Source: Solanum dulcamara
Lineage: Eukaryota > Streptophyta > Magnoliopsida > Solanales > Solanaceae
Direction of reading: 5' to 3'
Assembly: GCF_947179165.1 (NCBI RefSeq)
Contig: NC_077240.1
Coordinates: 45,568,501-45,632,500 of the forward strand
DNA: 64,000 nt
The translations under genes and the position numbers were made by a program. Numbering within the stretch: the first letter of the stretch is position 1; each line of letters starts with the position of its first letter. This document shows, piece after piece, positions 11,002 to 23,025 of this stretch. Under the pieces are notes generated by a model. The model ran no database searches. It worked only from the letters and a program-made list of their open reading frames with translations, and was not told the DNA's origin.

Positions 11002-11395
11002 TGTAATGATCCTCTAGGTCTATTTTGAATTTAAGCATTCATTCCATCGTTTAAAACGTTCCTATGGCGACCCAAAGTCTTTTATGACTTGTTGGAACTA
11101 ATTATTTGGTTTCATGGTCTTTCGTATGGAGTTTAGGACCGTTTCCTTGTTTTGTAGCCTTTATAACTTAAAAAGTTGACTTTGGCCATGGCTTTAGGAA
11201 AATGACCTCAAGAAAGAATTTTGACAATTTGTCAACTTTAAAATGGCCAAATTAGGCTAGTAGCATGGTCAGCATGAGTACCGCAGCAAGCGCCGTTAGT
11301 TTTGGAATGCCGAGTTTCATCTTGAAAAATCCTTTGTTTGCTTCTTAAGGTCGTCGATCTAATCCCTTGTACCATTGTGTAACTAGGCTCAAATT
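11002..11395 (+). repeat. 3' LTR of element B, truncated
   Basis: It starts TGTAATGATCCTC after a weak purine remnant (agtagtggatg, 10991-11000) and aligns with 2955-3460 of the 5' LTR, with some indels. Homology stops near 11385-11395 (..aggctcaaattgac), after which the sequence follows LTR-A. The breakpoint is uncertain by about 15 bases because both LTRs read caa(a)ttg(a/t)caa here. Confidence 0.75.
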
Positions 11396-13211
11396 GACAA
11401 GTCATATAAATGACTCGTAGTAGAGATTCATAGACCCAATTTTCAGAGTTTGACAGGGCGATTGGATCCTATAGCTCATCCAAGTTTCGATGAGCTGTAG
11501 AAACGACCCGTATACCAACAAAATCAGATTTTTATGAAGGATAGTTTGGTCTTTTCCCACCCTTTCCCAATCAAAACCTTGACGTTTTGGGACTATTTTG
11601 AGTCCTTTAACAGTACTCTATATTTCTTAGCCCTCATTATCACTTAGTTTATTTGAGATTAAGGATTGGAGAAGAGAAAGAATCTAGGATTCAAGTGTTC
11701 ATTTCCATCTTCCAACTTTTGATTTTTCTTCGAGTTCTAGGTATCTAAGGCTACTTAGAGTGTTGGGTTGAGTCCGCCCATGCGTCCAATATGTAATTCT
11801 TTAAAATTGAGTTTGATCGGAGCTTTACCCTAATTATAGAATTGAGTCCTTGATTTCAATTGATACTTCCATAAAGTTTTTTGCATTTATTTATGTATTG
11901 ATGATCTCCCTAATGTTGAGTAGTCATTGGAACATATATCCATGCATTCATCTACATGAACCTTAATTGAGTTATGGTCATACTTTGTCCATGTATTACT
12001 TGAGGTCGAGATTGATTATTTCATGTATAAAATAAAGTGTTCTTTCCGAATTGAGATGAAGCATATTTTTAAATGAGTTTGATGAATTTGATAGTAGCAC
12101 TAAATGAGGGTTTTTCAACATGATGTTTTGATGACGACATAAATGGTTCTTTTTTTAACCAAGCAGTTTCATGATTAATAAAGAGGAAATGATGATGATG
12201 ATGTCATGAGATGAGTGTGACGTTTAAATAAAAAGTACAATGAGACTAAATGATGATGTTAATATGAGCAAATATTTTGGGAGTAGTAATGAGCACCGAG
12301 TTTGGTAAGAGTTTGATACACTCAAACCCCATAACTAGATAACCAATATAGGATAGAGGCTACGCCTCTCTTGTCCCAAAAGAGGACTTGATGATTCAAT
12401 TCATAAATGTTGATCTCCATTACTCTGGCAAGGTTTTTGGATGGATGTGGCAACAACATCATCACTATCTCATAAGTGATGATTTTTGGTTAGAGAAACT
12501 CGCTAATGAAATAAAATATCATATTTATTTTATTTAATGAGTTACATTTACTTATTCATATCTTTTAAAATGTTCTTTGTACATATCGGTTGATTATGTG
12601 AGTTTAACTATTTTGGAGTGAGTTTTTAAGTTGAGTAGAGTTATGTTGAGTATCTTTGAGCAAGTTTGTTTCAGTTATATTACATACTCGTACATTCTAT
12701 ATACTAACGCCATTTGGCGTGCATCATTTTATGATGCACATACAAGTGATATAATTCCTCAACAGGCACATCATTCAAGACTAAGTCCCGTTTAGGCTTT
12801 AGTAAGACCTCCCTACATCTGGAGGGCTTCATTTATGTTCTTTCATTAATTACTCTTGGATAACCATTTGAGGTAGCCTTGGACTTGTCATGGCACCTTT
12901 CTAGTTTTGAGTTGGAGGCTTCATGTTCAGTGACAGAGTCGAGTTAGATGGATTTCTTTTTGAAGTCCATTTTTAAACCTTGATTTGACTACCGATTTTA
13001 TGATGTAGGGTTATATTATGTTTGAGTATTTTTAATATATCATTTCATTACTAATGAGGTGTTGAGTGCCCACTTGAGTTATCGGTCCTTTGTGTTATAT
13101 TGCATCTTTCGTTGAGAGTTTGGATGAGTGAATGGACCAAGTTGTTCACTTGGGGCCCGTAATAGTCTCTGAATTATGGACACACCTAGGGTAACCTATC
13201 GGGGCATGACA
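11396..13211 (+). repeat. LTR-A, 3' copy, missing its start
   Basis: Aligns with 1800-2950 up to about 12490 and then continues alone to the terminal GGGGCATGACA at 13211, followed by the ctact duplication. It carries two adjacent perfect hairpins at 12707-12739. Noncoding. Confidence 0.75.
12707..12739. other. Two adjoining perfect hairpins in LTR-A
   Basis: ACGCCA-tt-TGGCGT spans 12707-12720. GTGCATCAT-ttt-ATGATGCAC spans 12719-12739 and shares its first two bases with the first hairpin. The position late in the LTR would suit an RNA 3'-end or packaging structure, but that is inference. Confidence 0.5.
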
Positions 13212-13216
13212 CTACT
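13212..13216. repeat. Right target-site duplication of element A (ctact)
   Basis: Pairs with ctaat at 1276-1280 with one mismatch. The D1 gag frame resumes immediately after it. Confidence 0.75.
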
Positions 13217-14040
13217 CTATGAAACAATGGTCTACCATGGTAACCCTAGGTGCCCATACAGGAATACTCTCTACCTCTAGATGAATGACCACTAAACTTA
13301 CCCTGACAATGGAACCTCTTGGTGCCACCCTGTCTAGCTTATTGGATACTCTCAATCATCCTGGCGTGGTTAATAATACTCTGAAAAGAGCCACCTAGTA
13401 ACACAACAGAGTTTGTGGCCTCCCAAATATATACGACGAAACCCTTCATGGATCCATTCAAACTATATAGGGTCAGTCGATAAGGAATAATGAGAAACCT
13501 CATGATAATGACTCTCATACTCAGAAATTTAGAGAGAACCTTGCTACAGTCTACCAAACTCATACCTGCACTGATCAAGAAGACTATATGGCTCAAGCGT
13601 ACGAGTAAGTACCGATCTCCACCATTCCTTAGCCACTCCCACAAACTGAAAAGTGATGTAAGACACTCTGTGTGTCTCCAAGATACCTAGGTTGAAAAAC
13701 CTGTCCTGACACTCAGTCAAGAAGTCATAAGCTTCCTCACTAGTCATACCATCAAACTTGGGAGGCAATACTCTAATAAATCTCTCAAAACTATTCAACC
13801 CCAAAGTAGACATATAAACACTAGCAGAAATAAGTAGAGCCACAACTCTCGGAGACATGAAAAGTGGGGATAATTAGATACCCAAAATTTGAAATCCAAC
13901 ACTGAGAGTCTAACCGACCATTTTCTCCACTTCTTCAGTCTACTGCTCCACATCTTGATACTCATAATTAAGCTCGAGTGGTTCCTCACTAGATCAGACT
14001 TAAGCAGGAGCAGACTTCTCGAATCTAGCCAATACTTTTA
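13217..14040 (-). pseudogene. gag of minus-strand gypsy element D1
   Basis: The reading direction is leftward. The best piece is the 104-codon frame at 13544-13858, with SFERFIRVLPPKFDGMTSEEAYDFLTECQDRFF split over the gag core, then AKEWWRS; this matches the gag of D2 at 53576-53923 (EKAYDFLTECQDRLFN). Frames shift toward 13340 and the zinc-knuckle part is interrupted by element A. The expected start near 14040 has lost its ATG. The element's PBS and LTR lie to the right. Confidence 0.75.
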
Positions 14041-14230
14041 ACTCGGAAAGAACAGATTAGAGGTATACAACACTTAGTACGAATAACTCGCATGAAAGAA
14101 ATCAATGGAAGAAATTTCTCCTATTAAGTGTTTTGTAGCCTCTTGAAGATAAGTACAAACATCTATGTTCTTATCTGCAAGACTCTACTAGACACCCTGC
14201 TCTTTAACTTATGAGACCGATGAATCTAGT

Positions 14231-14244
14231 GCTCTATTACCATT
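14231..14244 (-). other. Degenerate PBS of element D1
   Basis: Minus strand AATGGTAATAGAGC resembles the tRNA-Met PBS TTGGTATCAGAGC. It lies between the gag start and the LTR end near 14246, as expected for a minus-strand element. Confidence 0.55.
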
Positions 14245-14245
14245 T

Positions 14246-16585
14246 TCTCATGACCCATAAATTGAGGTCTTGATGGAATACATCCCAAAAGACAATCTAA
14301 TGTGTAATCCAAATAATAAATAACACACGAGAATACCAAACGGGGAGTTAGTCTTCAAATGAAAAGAAAAGAAGTATAACAAAGAATTTCTCAAATGCTA
14401 GTATTATAAGTATAAAGAGCATCTAATACTATTTTTTAGTATGAAGTACATCACAAGTGTCCAAATAGAAATCAAGATTGAAATTGAAGATGGAACTAAT
14501 GGCGATCCGGAACATATGATATCACCACCAATCCAAAATAAACTTTTCTGATAGAGGTGATTAACCGCCACGAGGAGTACCCTGACTAGAATATGTATCA
14601 AAAGTTACATATAAAAAAGGGTGAGTACAATCCATATCTACTCAGTAGGTTTGACTGGCTGAGTTTAAGAAATTAATCAAACTTATGAAATAAGCTAAGG
14701 AACACTTCCACCTGTATACATACAAGTCCCACTTCGACATTGGTGTTGCTAATTTATAAAGAACGGTGTGAGTAAATTAAAAACATATGATTAGAACAAT
14801 TCCACATATCATCAGACAAGTTAAAAAACTCAAAGATCAATACAATGAAATGTGATAATGCAATGATGAGTATACACCTTTCAAGCTAAGGCTTTCAGAA
14901 AAGGACCCATGGGGGACTTGCATTCCATATACCAAATCACAATGTCAATAGATCATCAACTTGCTACCTAGCTCGTGATGAACGATATAAAACAGTGTCT
15001 TATTTTTTTCAACTTTTCAAGAACCATGATATGATGAATGAGGATGAATGCATCACAATACATATAACATGGGCACAACAATCAACTTAAGATATATCAA
15101 AAGGTTCAATATTATCAAATCTCAACCAAATCATGATATACACCCTCATATCGAAAATTGTGGGAAAGATTTTATTTGAAGTAAGTGTTCACTCCATTAA
15201 AAAGCATTTCATTTATTCAAAATTTGATCCAAATCCCAACTCAACCCCTCACTCAGGCATTCAAAGTCAACTAGTGTTACCAGTCTCTCTTATAGGTAAT
15301 TCATGAATCACATACTTCTAAAATATATAAAATAACAAGCAAGGCCCACACATAGGCTAAACCACACAAATAAGCCCCCACATGGGCATCACAATATACT
15401 CATGCCCCCACATGGGTATCCAAATATAATCAAGCCCCCACACATGGAATCATAATATAATGAACAATCTTAATTCATATTACAATCCCATCTCAAAGCC
15501 TATGAAATAAGAAAAATTAATTACCCAATCCCTATCTACAAGAAGAATAGCCAAACCAATATCAAAGGCCAAAAATTTCACCAGAACACTCTACCTGAGC
15601 TTTAACCTCAAATATCGACTCTGAAATGACCCAAAACTATCACGAATGGAAAGAATTCATCAAAAAGAGTTCAAAGATACCCATATTACATGTTTTATGA
15701 ACTGGGTCAAAATTGTTCAAAATTTACCTCGAAAATGAAAAGGATAAAACTAGTATTTTACTTGAAAATTAGGTTCTACACATCAAAAGGAATTCGTGGT
15801 TGAAAATTCTATTAAAATCAAGTAGAAATCGAGTTTGAAATCATGAAATTACTAGTTTTGAAATTCGGGAGAAAAACCTCAAAACCCACATTGAAATCTT
15901 TATTTTGCATTGTTTTTGGTAGATGAAATTATTGGGAATGATTTAGAAATGATAAAGAGAGTTTCTCCAATTTATTTTCTCAAAAGATTGCTTTAAAAAA
16001 TCCCTTCTCAAAAGCTCCAATTGAATAACAATGGTGGAAATGGAAAAAAGGAGAAAGCAACCCAAAATACGAAAACATTTCAACCAAAAAGGGTTTGTTG
16101 ACTGTGGCAAACTTCCACCAGCACCCTTCAAAATATGTTTTTGACCCTCAGAACATATTCAAAACCCTATAAACATGAACCATTAGTACAAATTGTTCAT
16201 AAAACATACTTCGGAGCTAATGAAATCATCAAATTTCTGAAAAAAAGTTGTTATAACCTAAATAACCCAATGAAACTTTCTTAGGCCTAAAACTGAACTT
16301 TTAGCCAAAATACTCAAAACAAACTCTAAGGTCTGAAGGCTCTAACCAACCACCCTAGTACATTGAAATCAATATTGCAGACGCAACAAAACTGACGGAA
16401 TCACCATCCGATGCTCGAATCTCGTAGTATTGACCAAAGTGAATTATCTCATAAAAAATCTACTTAAAGTCTTAAAATCACCGAAATCACTCCCGATCGC
16501 ATCAGGGACTACACAAACCATTCATGAAACACAAACAAGAAATGAGAATGCTAAGAGGTAATTTCTCAAGATTTGGGACATTACA
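14246..16585 (-). repeat. 5' LTR of element D1
   Basis: On the minus strand the LTR begins TGTAATGTCCCAAATCTTGAG at 16585 and ends ...GGGTCATGAGA near 14246, next to the PBS. It shares parts with the D2 LTR, such as the gtactcAGTAGGTTTgac-type segment near 14630-14655 and the ccccacacggg-type repeats. At about 2340 bp it is noncoding. To its right the sequence switches at once to hAT transposase, so D1 inserted there; the duplication candidate is cgtta (16586-16590), with its partner outside the window. Confidence 0.75.
15345..15460. repeat. Minisatellite in LTR-D1, about 4 units of 28-32 bp
   Basis: Repeated phrase aagcccccacatgggcatcacaatata. A related array occurs at 55575-55660 in the LTR of D2, so the repeat is an old feature of this LTR family. 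Confidence 0.65.
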
Positions 16586-17157
16586 CGTTAGCTTCAAAAA
16601 ATTCTGTTTTACAACATCCCATCTAATGATTTCTTAAATTTCCTATCCCACCCCCCGTTTCCACATTCTTATGAATCATAATATTTTTATACTTTTTATT
16701 AATTCGTTCAGTTTTATCTTCAATTTGAGTCATAAATTACCGAACAACATTTTTTTTTATTTTCAGGCTTAGGCTTAGACCTAGTAGGATGTAAAGAGGG
16801 AGCGGGAGTGGGGAGTTTAGTAGCGATACTAGTAGCTGTAAGTGGCTCTATTTCATCATCATCATAAGTATCATTATCATCATTATCTGCATTATCATCA
16901 TCATCTAGTGATTCATTAAAATTACCAAACCATTTTCTAAATATTCATAATTGAGTATTACAATCAATATCAAAACAATTTTCATCGACATGCGTAAAAC
17001 CATCTGTATTAATCTTAATTGTTGTTGTCTAGTTTTAGATTTTGAAGAACTACCACCAAATTATTATTTTTTGGTTAATACATTAGCTACACTGCCAAAA
17101 AGTGTTTTTTTAAAATCTGTTTTTCCAATATTTTTATCACTGGAATCCATATTAAAA
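16586..17157 (-). pseudogene. hAT transposase, N-terminal part with BED zinc-finger remnant
   Basis: Reading minus from the ATG at 17157: MDSSDKN.., then a region with GGSSSK, an acidic run (FGNFNESLDDDDNADNDDN...DDDEIEP), a Pro-rich linker (KLPTPAPSLHPTRSKPKPE), and a BED-finger-like end (IEDKTERIN, then CGNGG near 16650). This layout is that of plant hAT (RICESLEEPER-type) transposases. Two adjacent stops and frameshifts break it. The catalytic core and dimerisation domain would lie left of D1, outside the window. Identification is by recalled domain order, not by a search. Confidence 0.6.
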
Positions 17158-17740
17158 TTTTAAAAGCAAGAAAATTAAATATAAAAAAATAAATAATAAA
17201 TTAGTAAAGACTAAAAAGATGAAACTTGAAGCTTGAAAATACTTCAAAATAATCCACCAAAATTTTAAAACTAAAAAAATTAACAATAAATTCAGAGTAG
17301 AACACTTGAGAGTTGAGACAGTAGATGAAGATTGAGAAAATTTGTATGAATATATAATGAAGGTGCGGGGGTGTTTATAGTTAAAAAATAAGACCTAAAT
17401 ATGTTTTTAATAACTTTAGGATATTAAAAAGAAGTTTGGGGGTAGGGGGTGTTTGGTATGGGGGTTGGGGATGAAATATCCATTGGGTGGGGCCCACTAT
17501 CCATTCCCAATGACTACCATTTTAAAAAGAATTCAAAAAATCCCACCTAGGTGAACTGGATCGGACTGCACTGGTACCGGTACAAACCAGATCGGGATTA
17601 TCTTATATAATTTCACATTCCATCCCTCTCATTATCCCAAAACGCCTCTTTCCATTCTCCAACCGATAGCTACCGCGCCGGTAGAGAACTAGTAACATAT
17701 TGGGATGTACCGGTACCAGTACAATTAGCTTTTGGTTCTG
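17158..17740 (-). promoter_or_regulatory. 5' leader, promoter-like region and subterminal repeats of the hAT element
   Basis: Upstream (rightward) of the transposase ATG there are TATA-like words near 17355 and 17378 (minus ACTATAAACACC) before a C-rich stretch. GGTACCGGTAC-type words follow near 17570-17583 and 17709-17726. GGTACCGGTAC subterminal motifs are common in plant hAT elements. I could not fix the terminal inverted repeat or an 8-bp duplication. Confidence 0.4.
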
Positions 17741-17759
17741 CTGCCACTCTTATATGTGA

Positions 17760-18480
17760 CTAATTTCGGATCCAATACTTTGACTTTTATGAATCCATCC
17801 CTGTTGGGAGTGTTATAGAGACTGAGAAAAAGAGGGATGTTAAACCTCTGAAGGTGAAGACGAGAAAGATATAAGAGTTTGGCTTGGGGGAGGATAAACC
17901 TTCAAAAAGATGACTCTACTCCTATGGAATCGAGAAATTCCTCCAATGAGGATGCAAAAACACATTCACAGCCACCATCCACCTCCACTTCCAATAAGAG
18001 CATCTACAAAGAATTGGTAGAGACCACCTATAGCAATAATCGACAACTCAGTTAGTTAGTTGTTGCCTGCCCAAAATAATTTATAATACACCAAAGGATG
18101 CCATGAAGAGACTACTCGATTAGGTGGATAACTTGTCTCTGCGAGTTGAGGTTCTAGAAGGAGGCACAATCACAATATACAAGGGGGAGTACACAACTAG
18201 AAGGGCAAGGAACTTATGGAGTTGGAGGAGGAACCTACAATAGAAGGCTTGAGCAGGCATATATAGCAGGAGTGACAGCAATTGATAAACTGATTGCGGT
18301 GATGGATGGAAATATTGAGGAAGATCAGAGTGAAAGAGTAAACTCAAAGATGAAGTAGAGTTTCAAAGGATGTTGTTTGAGTCCTAGTTCCTAGATGTCG
18401 GAGCAGGTTTAAGTGCATCGGAGGAGTGTGAAAAGTACCTTTGCCCTTTCTTAGTGGTAAAGAATTGAGGAAAATGCTAT
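17760..18480 (+). pseudogene. Remnant of a retrotransposon post-pol ORF
   Basis: The plus frames give QPPSTSTSNKSIYKELVETT near 17970-18030, then MKRLLD.VDNLSLRVEVLEG near 18100-18160 with coiled-coil-like heptads. The sequence then passes into Glu/Gly-rich text and a TAG/TAA-rich end near 18470. It resembles the C-terminal part of the accessory ORF found downstream of pol in Athila-like elements, as at 45367-46640, but the assignment is weak. Stops at several positions make it noncoding. Confidence 0.35.
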
Positions 18481-20390
18481 TTTTTTATTGCAGATGGTGT
18501 TAATTTTTTTGAGTCATTATCGATATTTGAATATTTTGGGGTCCCAGTGGGGCTAAATATTGAAATAATATTTTAATTGTGCATCGATAGGTCATATTCA
18601 AAATGGTTGATCATTTGATTTTTGACGTTAGCCATGTTAGTCTTATATTGTTCTATTGTCTTATTTTCCATGCTTGAAAAGCACACTTAGTTCCTTCAAT
18701 GGGCATCATTCTCTCAATGAATTTATGAGCATATGATTCAAAATCGTCTTTGTGAATAGTATTTAGTTGAATAAACTTCAAGAGTTTTCTTTAACTCGTG
18801 GTTAATTTTTAAAGAGCAAAATTTTCTTTATATTTTTCTTTTTTCATGGCTTTTTGTGTCGAACTGGGTTGGTATTTCCCTATGATAGATTGAGAGACGA
18901 CTTTCATAAGGGAAACATCTAAATTTTAATTTAAATTTGAGTCTTGTATCACCTCTTACTAGTGGGACCACCAAAAATTTAATTGGCAAAAAAAGGTTGA
19001 AAATAATTTCAAAATGAGGAAAAAAGTGAAATTGAAGCAATCTCTTATCATGGCTCACACATTGAAGTGTTTGTGATTTACAAGAATAGTAGAACTCTTT
19101 ATGTAGTAGTTTGTCAAAAGTCATGCATTTTAATTGATTTGGAGACTAACTTGAGATTTTGTCGGGTGGTGATGCCTTGTGCGATAAGGTTTTGATTCAT
19201 TCTTATATATACATGTTTTCTAGAAACTATCCTAAAATATTTTTTTTAGATATGACTTGACTTGAAATATGAACCTAGGACCTTTATGAATAGCCACTCT
19301 ACCCAAATCTTCCTTCCCTTGATGTATTCTTAGTCAGCCCCATTGACCATGAGTCTAATTCTTTGGACACCATGAGCATACCTTGACAATTTATAATACT
19401 CTATTTTAGCACCATCATGTATCCTTAATTTCTTATGAGAAAAAATATAGGCTAAAAGCATAAGTTTGGGGGAGAAAAAAGACTGAATTGTGATGTAGGC
19501 AAAAGCCTAAATTTGGGGGTTCATCCACCAATAAAAACAAAGATAAATGAGATACAAAGAGTATAGAGCCCTATAAGCTTCAAAATAGAAAGTGCTTTAA
19601 TTGAATTTATAGATGGAAAACTACAAAGAAGAAAAATTAAATTTTAGTGCTAACGCATAATGTACACGGGCCTGAAGTAAAAAGAAAAATGAATCTTTGA
19701 ATGAGTGAAAATATTGATTATTAGAGATATAGTGAAGGCAAGTTGCAAATGTTAGAAGTGTGCTCAAATGAGATGTGAAAGAATTAGGGAGGCATCTTAC
19801 TCACTTGATCAAATGATACCCTACCTTTTTTCCAAGCCTAAGTTGAACCCGCAAGTCCTTGGAGATTTTGAGCCTTGTCAATCTACATTAGGGGCGATTT
19901 ACATACAGGGTGAGCCTGTGGTTCAATGTGTGTATATTTGAATTCATTTGAGAGAGTCAGTATTTTGTATGATCAATAATTTCTTGAATTTATATTCATA
20001 TTTGAGTGTAGGATTCTCTCTTGTGTGAGTGGGGTTGCATCCTTCATTTGAATAGTAAGATTTTTATTTTAATTAAGTTGCATGAATGCGATAAATTCTT
20101 GTGAATCTTTAGACAAACCATAAAGGTTGATTTTATTATCTTGAGATGATTTGAGATTATTCTTGAAAGTGATTTGAATGAAAATAATTTTAAAAGAAAG
20201 AAAAGTTTTGCCTAGTGATTGATGGTGGAACCAATTACGAGTTGTGTTTGTATATAGAATCTTTATTTGTGAGTCTTTTTTTTTTAGTCTTAGAATATAA
20301 TTATGCAAATACTATTTTTGCTATGGATGAATGTAATCCTATTCTTACTGAATATTTTATTTGAGGACAGGCAACTGTTCAAGTTTGAAG
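18481..20390. other. Noncoding spacer of a gypsy element (post-pol region)
   Basis: No domain is recognisable on either strand. The text has the style of the long untranslated region after the accessory ORF in Athila-like elements: a tttttttattgcag-like tract near 18480, purine runs aagtttgggggag near 19463 and aaatttgggggtt near 19509, and gaggacaggcaactgttcaagtttg just before 20390 (a degraded PPT). Inferred to belong with the LTR that follows. Confidence 0.35.
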
Positions 20391-21720
20391 ATTTGTTGAG
20401 TTATTATTTTAGGCCTTAATTATAGTGTATGCAGACATTTCTTGAAAAAGAAAGTTTGAAGGATTTGGAGCTTTAAATTATTGAACCACACAGGCAAAGA
20501 AACCAACATCCCACACAAGCTAGTTGGCATCTTGCTGGCTAAAGGCCTCATGATTGGAGGAATACTATCCAAGTATCACAGAGTCATTGGTGTTGTACAT
20601 TTCCTGGTTGGCATTCTACTGAATCCAGCGCAGGTTCTACTAAAGCAATTAAAGGCTGAAGTAGTGATGCAATTGGTGTTGCACAATCATGAATCGGCAT
20701 TTCGCCTGTCCAGTACAAATTGAAGAATGGAAGTCAGGGGAAAAAATGTACTTGGTAGATAAAGTGCTTTCTTTGGAATGCTACATGATTAAAATAGGGA
20801 TTTCTATAGTTATTTACTATCATATTCTTCCAAATTGGGAATAGTGAAGAGGGAATAATCTTTTGGATATTTTTGGTAGTGATAGAAGGTAGCTTAGAAC
20901 TTTTCTTACTTGCTATGGAAATAAAATCAGATTTGCACTCTTCTAAGCTTTGGATTTCTTATTTGTTAATTAATTTTTCATGAAATGGAATCCTTATACA
21001 TAGGTATATTCTATATTTCTTCGATTATAAGTATCTAAATTTGTAGCCAAGGGTGTGTGCGCAAGATGTGGGTGTAAAACCTAATGGGTATTAATTAATC
21101 AGTTTTAAAATTGGTTGTTATGCATGGATCTAGTGTTGTCTTAAATTTTTAATCTAAAAAACAGTTGTTCCAAACATTGTTTGAACTCTCTAACACTATT
21201 TTGGCTTGAGAAAGCAAAATAAATTTGGGTAAGATTTCAATGGCGAGGACTTGGTGAAATTAATCAAGGAATTTAAACTAGAAATAGGATAACCAACTAA
21301 TTATTTTCTATATAATGATATTTGCTAGGGATAGCCTGTCTACTCAAGCAATGTTTGGTGCTTTATTTCAAAGTGACTTGGAGTTCAAGAGAATCCAAGG
21401 GACATACGTTTGATAGTTTGAGAGAATATCGAATATAGCCTAGAGGAAATACTATTCATTTATTAATTGATTTACTTGTGATTAATCTTTGCCTAAAGAG
21501 TTGAAACCCCATCATAACGCACACACACCCCTCGTCGTTTCCAAACATGGTAGACTGTATTTGTGTTGATTCTTTTTTTGATAATTAATATTTATAGTTA
21601 TAGTTATTCCCTTAACCCTACCATTTAATATATAGTTGTTAGAATTCAATTTGCTAGTTTGTTTCGAGTTACAAAATTAATTTTGAGTGTGATCTCATCT
21701 TCTGATCCGTATGGTTTGAC
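20390..21720 (+). repeat. LTR-like segment I1 (Athila/Tat-type gypsy)
   Basis: It follows a PPT-like end. Its middle aligns with 58685-59430: both share the phrase atttactatcat..ttttccaa(at)t near 20810 and 59130, and a second block with tatattctatatttctt, gtgtg and aatgggta-attaatta-agtt near 21000-21110 and 59320-59420. The right end is uncertain; the run to about 21720 is inferred. It contains an 80-codon open frame (20481-20723) with no recognisable domain. Confidence 0.45.
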
Positions 21721-23025
21721 CCCAACCTTTAAAGTTGCATATTATTTTATATATGACTGTCTACTATAAAAATAAGACATAGTTGAGCAGTTATCAAGAA
21801 TCAAATAATGTCAGTACAAGGCATCCACAGTATGAAAAATAGTTGAACGAAAGAACTGGCTAAAGACTGAAAATACTAGACTGATCAAAGTAAATGTTAA
21901 TAGACTCAAATAAAGTCAACCGAATAGTAAAGCATACATGCGCACTTTAACAACAAAACTTTTAAAAATGAAAATATGCATTAGTAGAAAATATTGAAAA
22001 TATATTTTAATTTTTTGTACAGTTTCTCTAACCAGCAACCATTGTGTGAGCTTCATGATGATACAATATCTTGACCATAATTCCAGAGACAGCTTATACC
22101 TTTCCAAGGAATAAAATGAATCTTTTAACTTATAAATCCAAATCTGAGTCCTTACCAGGGCTACTTGAGGAGTCGCCTTAACCAATGGTCTGATCCTATT
22201 CTACATTGGTGGCATAGTTTTGGGGTTTAGATTATGTAAACATTTACCATCTCGATTCTAAATAATACTCCTAAAACAATGCAACAATATTCAATACCTT
22301 TAAGATGCCCTACTTTAAGGGAAACACAAATAATCTCTTTATATTAGTCTATGCTTGATAATACTTCTTTGGAACCGGACTTTGCTTACTTCAAAGCTGA
22401 TATTGTTCTTTCAAAGATTATGAATTTTGTTTCTTTCTAAAATAATGCACTTGAAGATAAATATAGTTTCTTAAACTCTTTCTTGAAATACTGCTTTTGA
22501 AACTTGAAACTTACTTTACTCATGAAAAAATACATATGAATACTGTAACTTTTGAAATAACATTATCTAAAACTGTACATGTGATAGAATAATCATGAAC
22601 CATCAATAAAGATCACCAATGATATGAAGTGCAATAATTTCAATAGTAGAATTAACAATGCACAATTCAAAATAGAGAAAAATCAGAATCATAGACTTAG
22701 GTATAAAAATCTTAACTTTAATTATACTATGTAGATGTAAGGCGTGAGAAAGAACTGAGTTTCTCACTAGGATAGACTTACACTACTTATTGGCGAAACG
22801 TAATATAAAACATTAAAAGAGGAACCCATACTTGGTGTTCCTTGAGAATTTTCAAGTGTTGAAGTTTGGGATGAGAATGAGAGGGGTTTTAATGGTGAAA
22901 ATTGCTTTCGTGACCCTTCTAAGACATTTTAAAGTCATTTAGTCGCTAAAGAATTCTGGCAAAAATACCCTTATTGGAAAATGAAATTGGAAATTTTTTT
23001 GTGTTAGCATGGTCAAAAGATAAAC
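21721..23025. other. Unassigned AT-rich sequence
   Basis: No convincing coding or structural feature. An 89-codon minus frame (21916-22185) has a short VALVRTQIW..KLKDSFYSLE piece that is faintly pol-like but too weak to call. Composition and phrases near 22880-23020 resemble LTR DNA. Confidence 0.3.

Larger units (their letters stand above)
2955..11395 (+). mobile_element. Ty3/gypsy Tekay/Del-type retrotransposon B (decayed, 3' LTR truncated)
   Basis: The layout is a complete 5' LTR (2955-5950), tRNA-Met-type PBS (5953-5965), gag, protease, RT, RNase H, integrase with a C-terminal chromovirus tail, a remnant purine tract, and the first 394 bases of the 3' LTR (11002-11395). LTR starts TGTAATGACC and TGTAATGATC pair, and 2955-3460 aligns with 11002-11390. 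Domain order and motifs fit chromovirus Ty3/gypsy. Every domain has stops or frameshifts, so it is not autonomous. It lies inside LTR-A; the left flank is ttgtc (2950-2954) and the right partner is deleted. Confidence 0.85.
1281..13211 (+). mobile_element. Composite LTR element A: LTR-A ends enclosing Tekay element B
   Basis: The unit begins TGTAACACCCC and ends GGGGCATGACA, flanked by ctaat/ctact inside the gag of D1. Its outer parts are two incomplete copies of one LTR: 1281-2954 holds the first part and about 11396-13211 the last part. Stretches about 1800-2950 and 11400-12485 are clearly homologous. Between them sits element B. The simplest reading is that A inserted in D1, B inserted in A's 5' LTR, and a deletion from B's 3' LTR into A's 3' LTR then removed A's internal region. 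No coding sequence of A itself survives. Confidence 0.7.

Noticed and set aside
19440..19520. PPT of a complete element at aagtttgggggag
   Set aside because: No LTR start with a matching second copy follows; the stronger PPT-like end is just before 20390.
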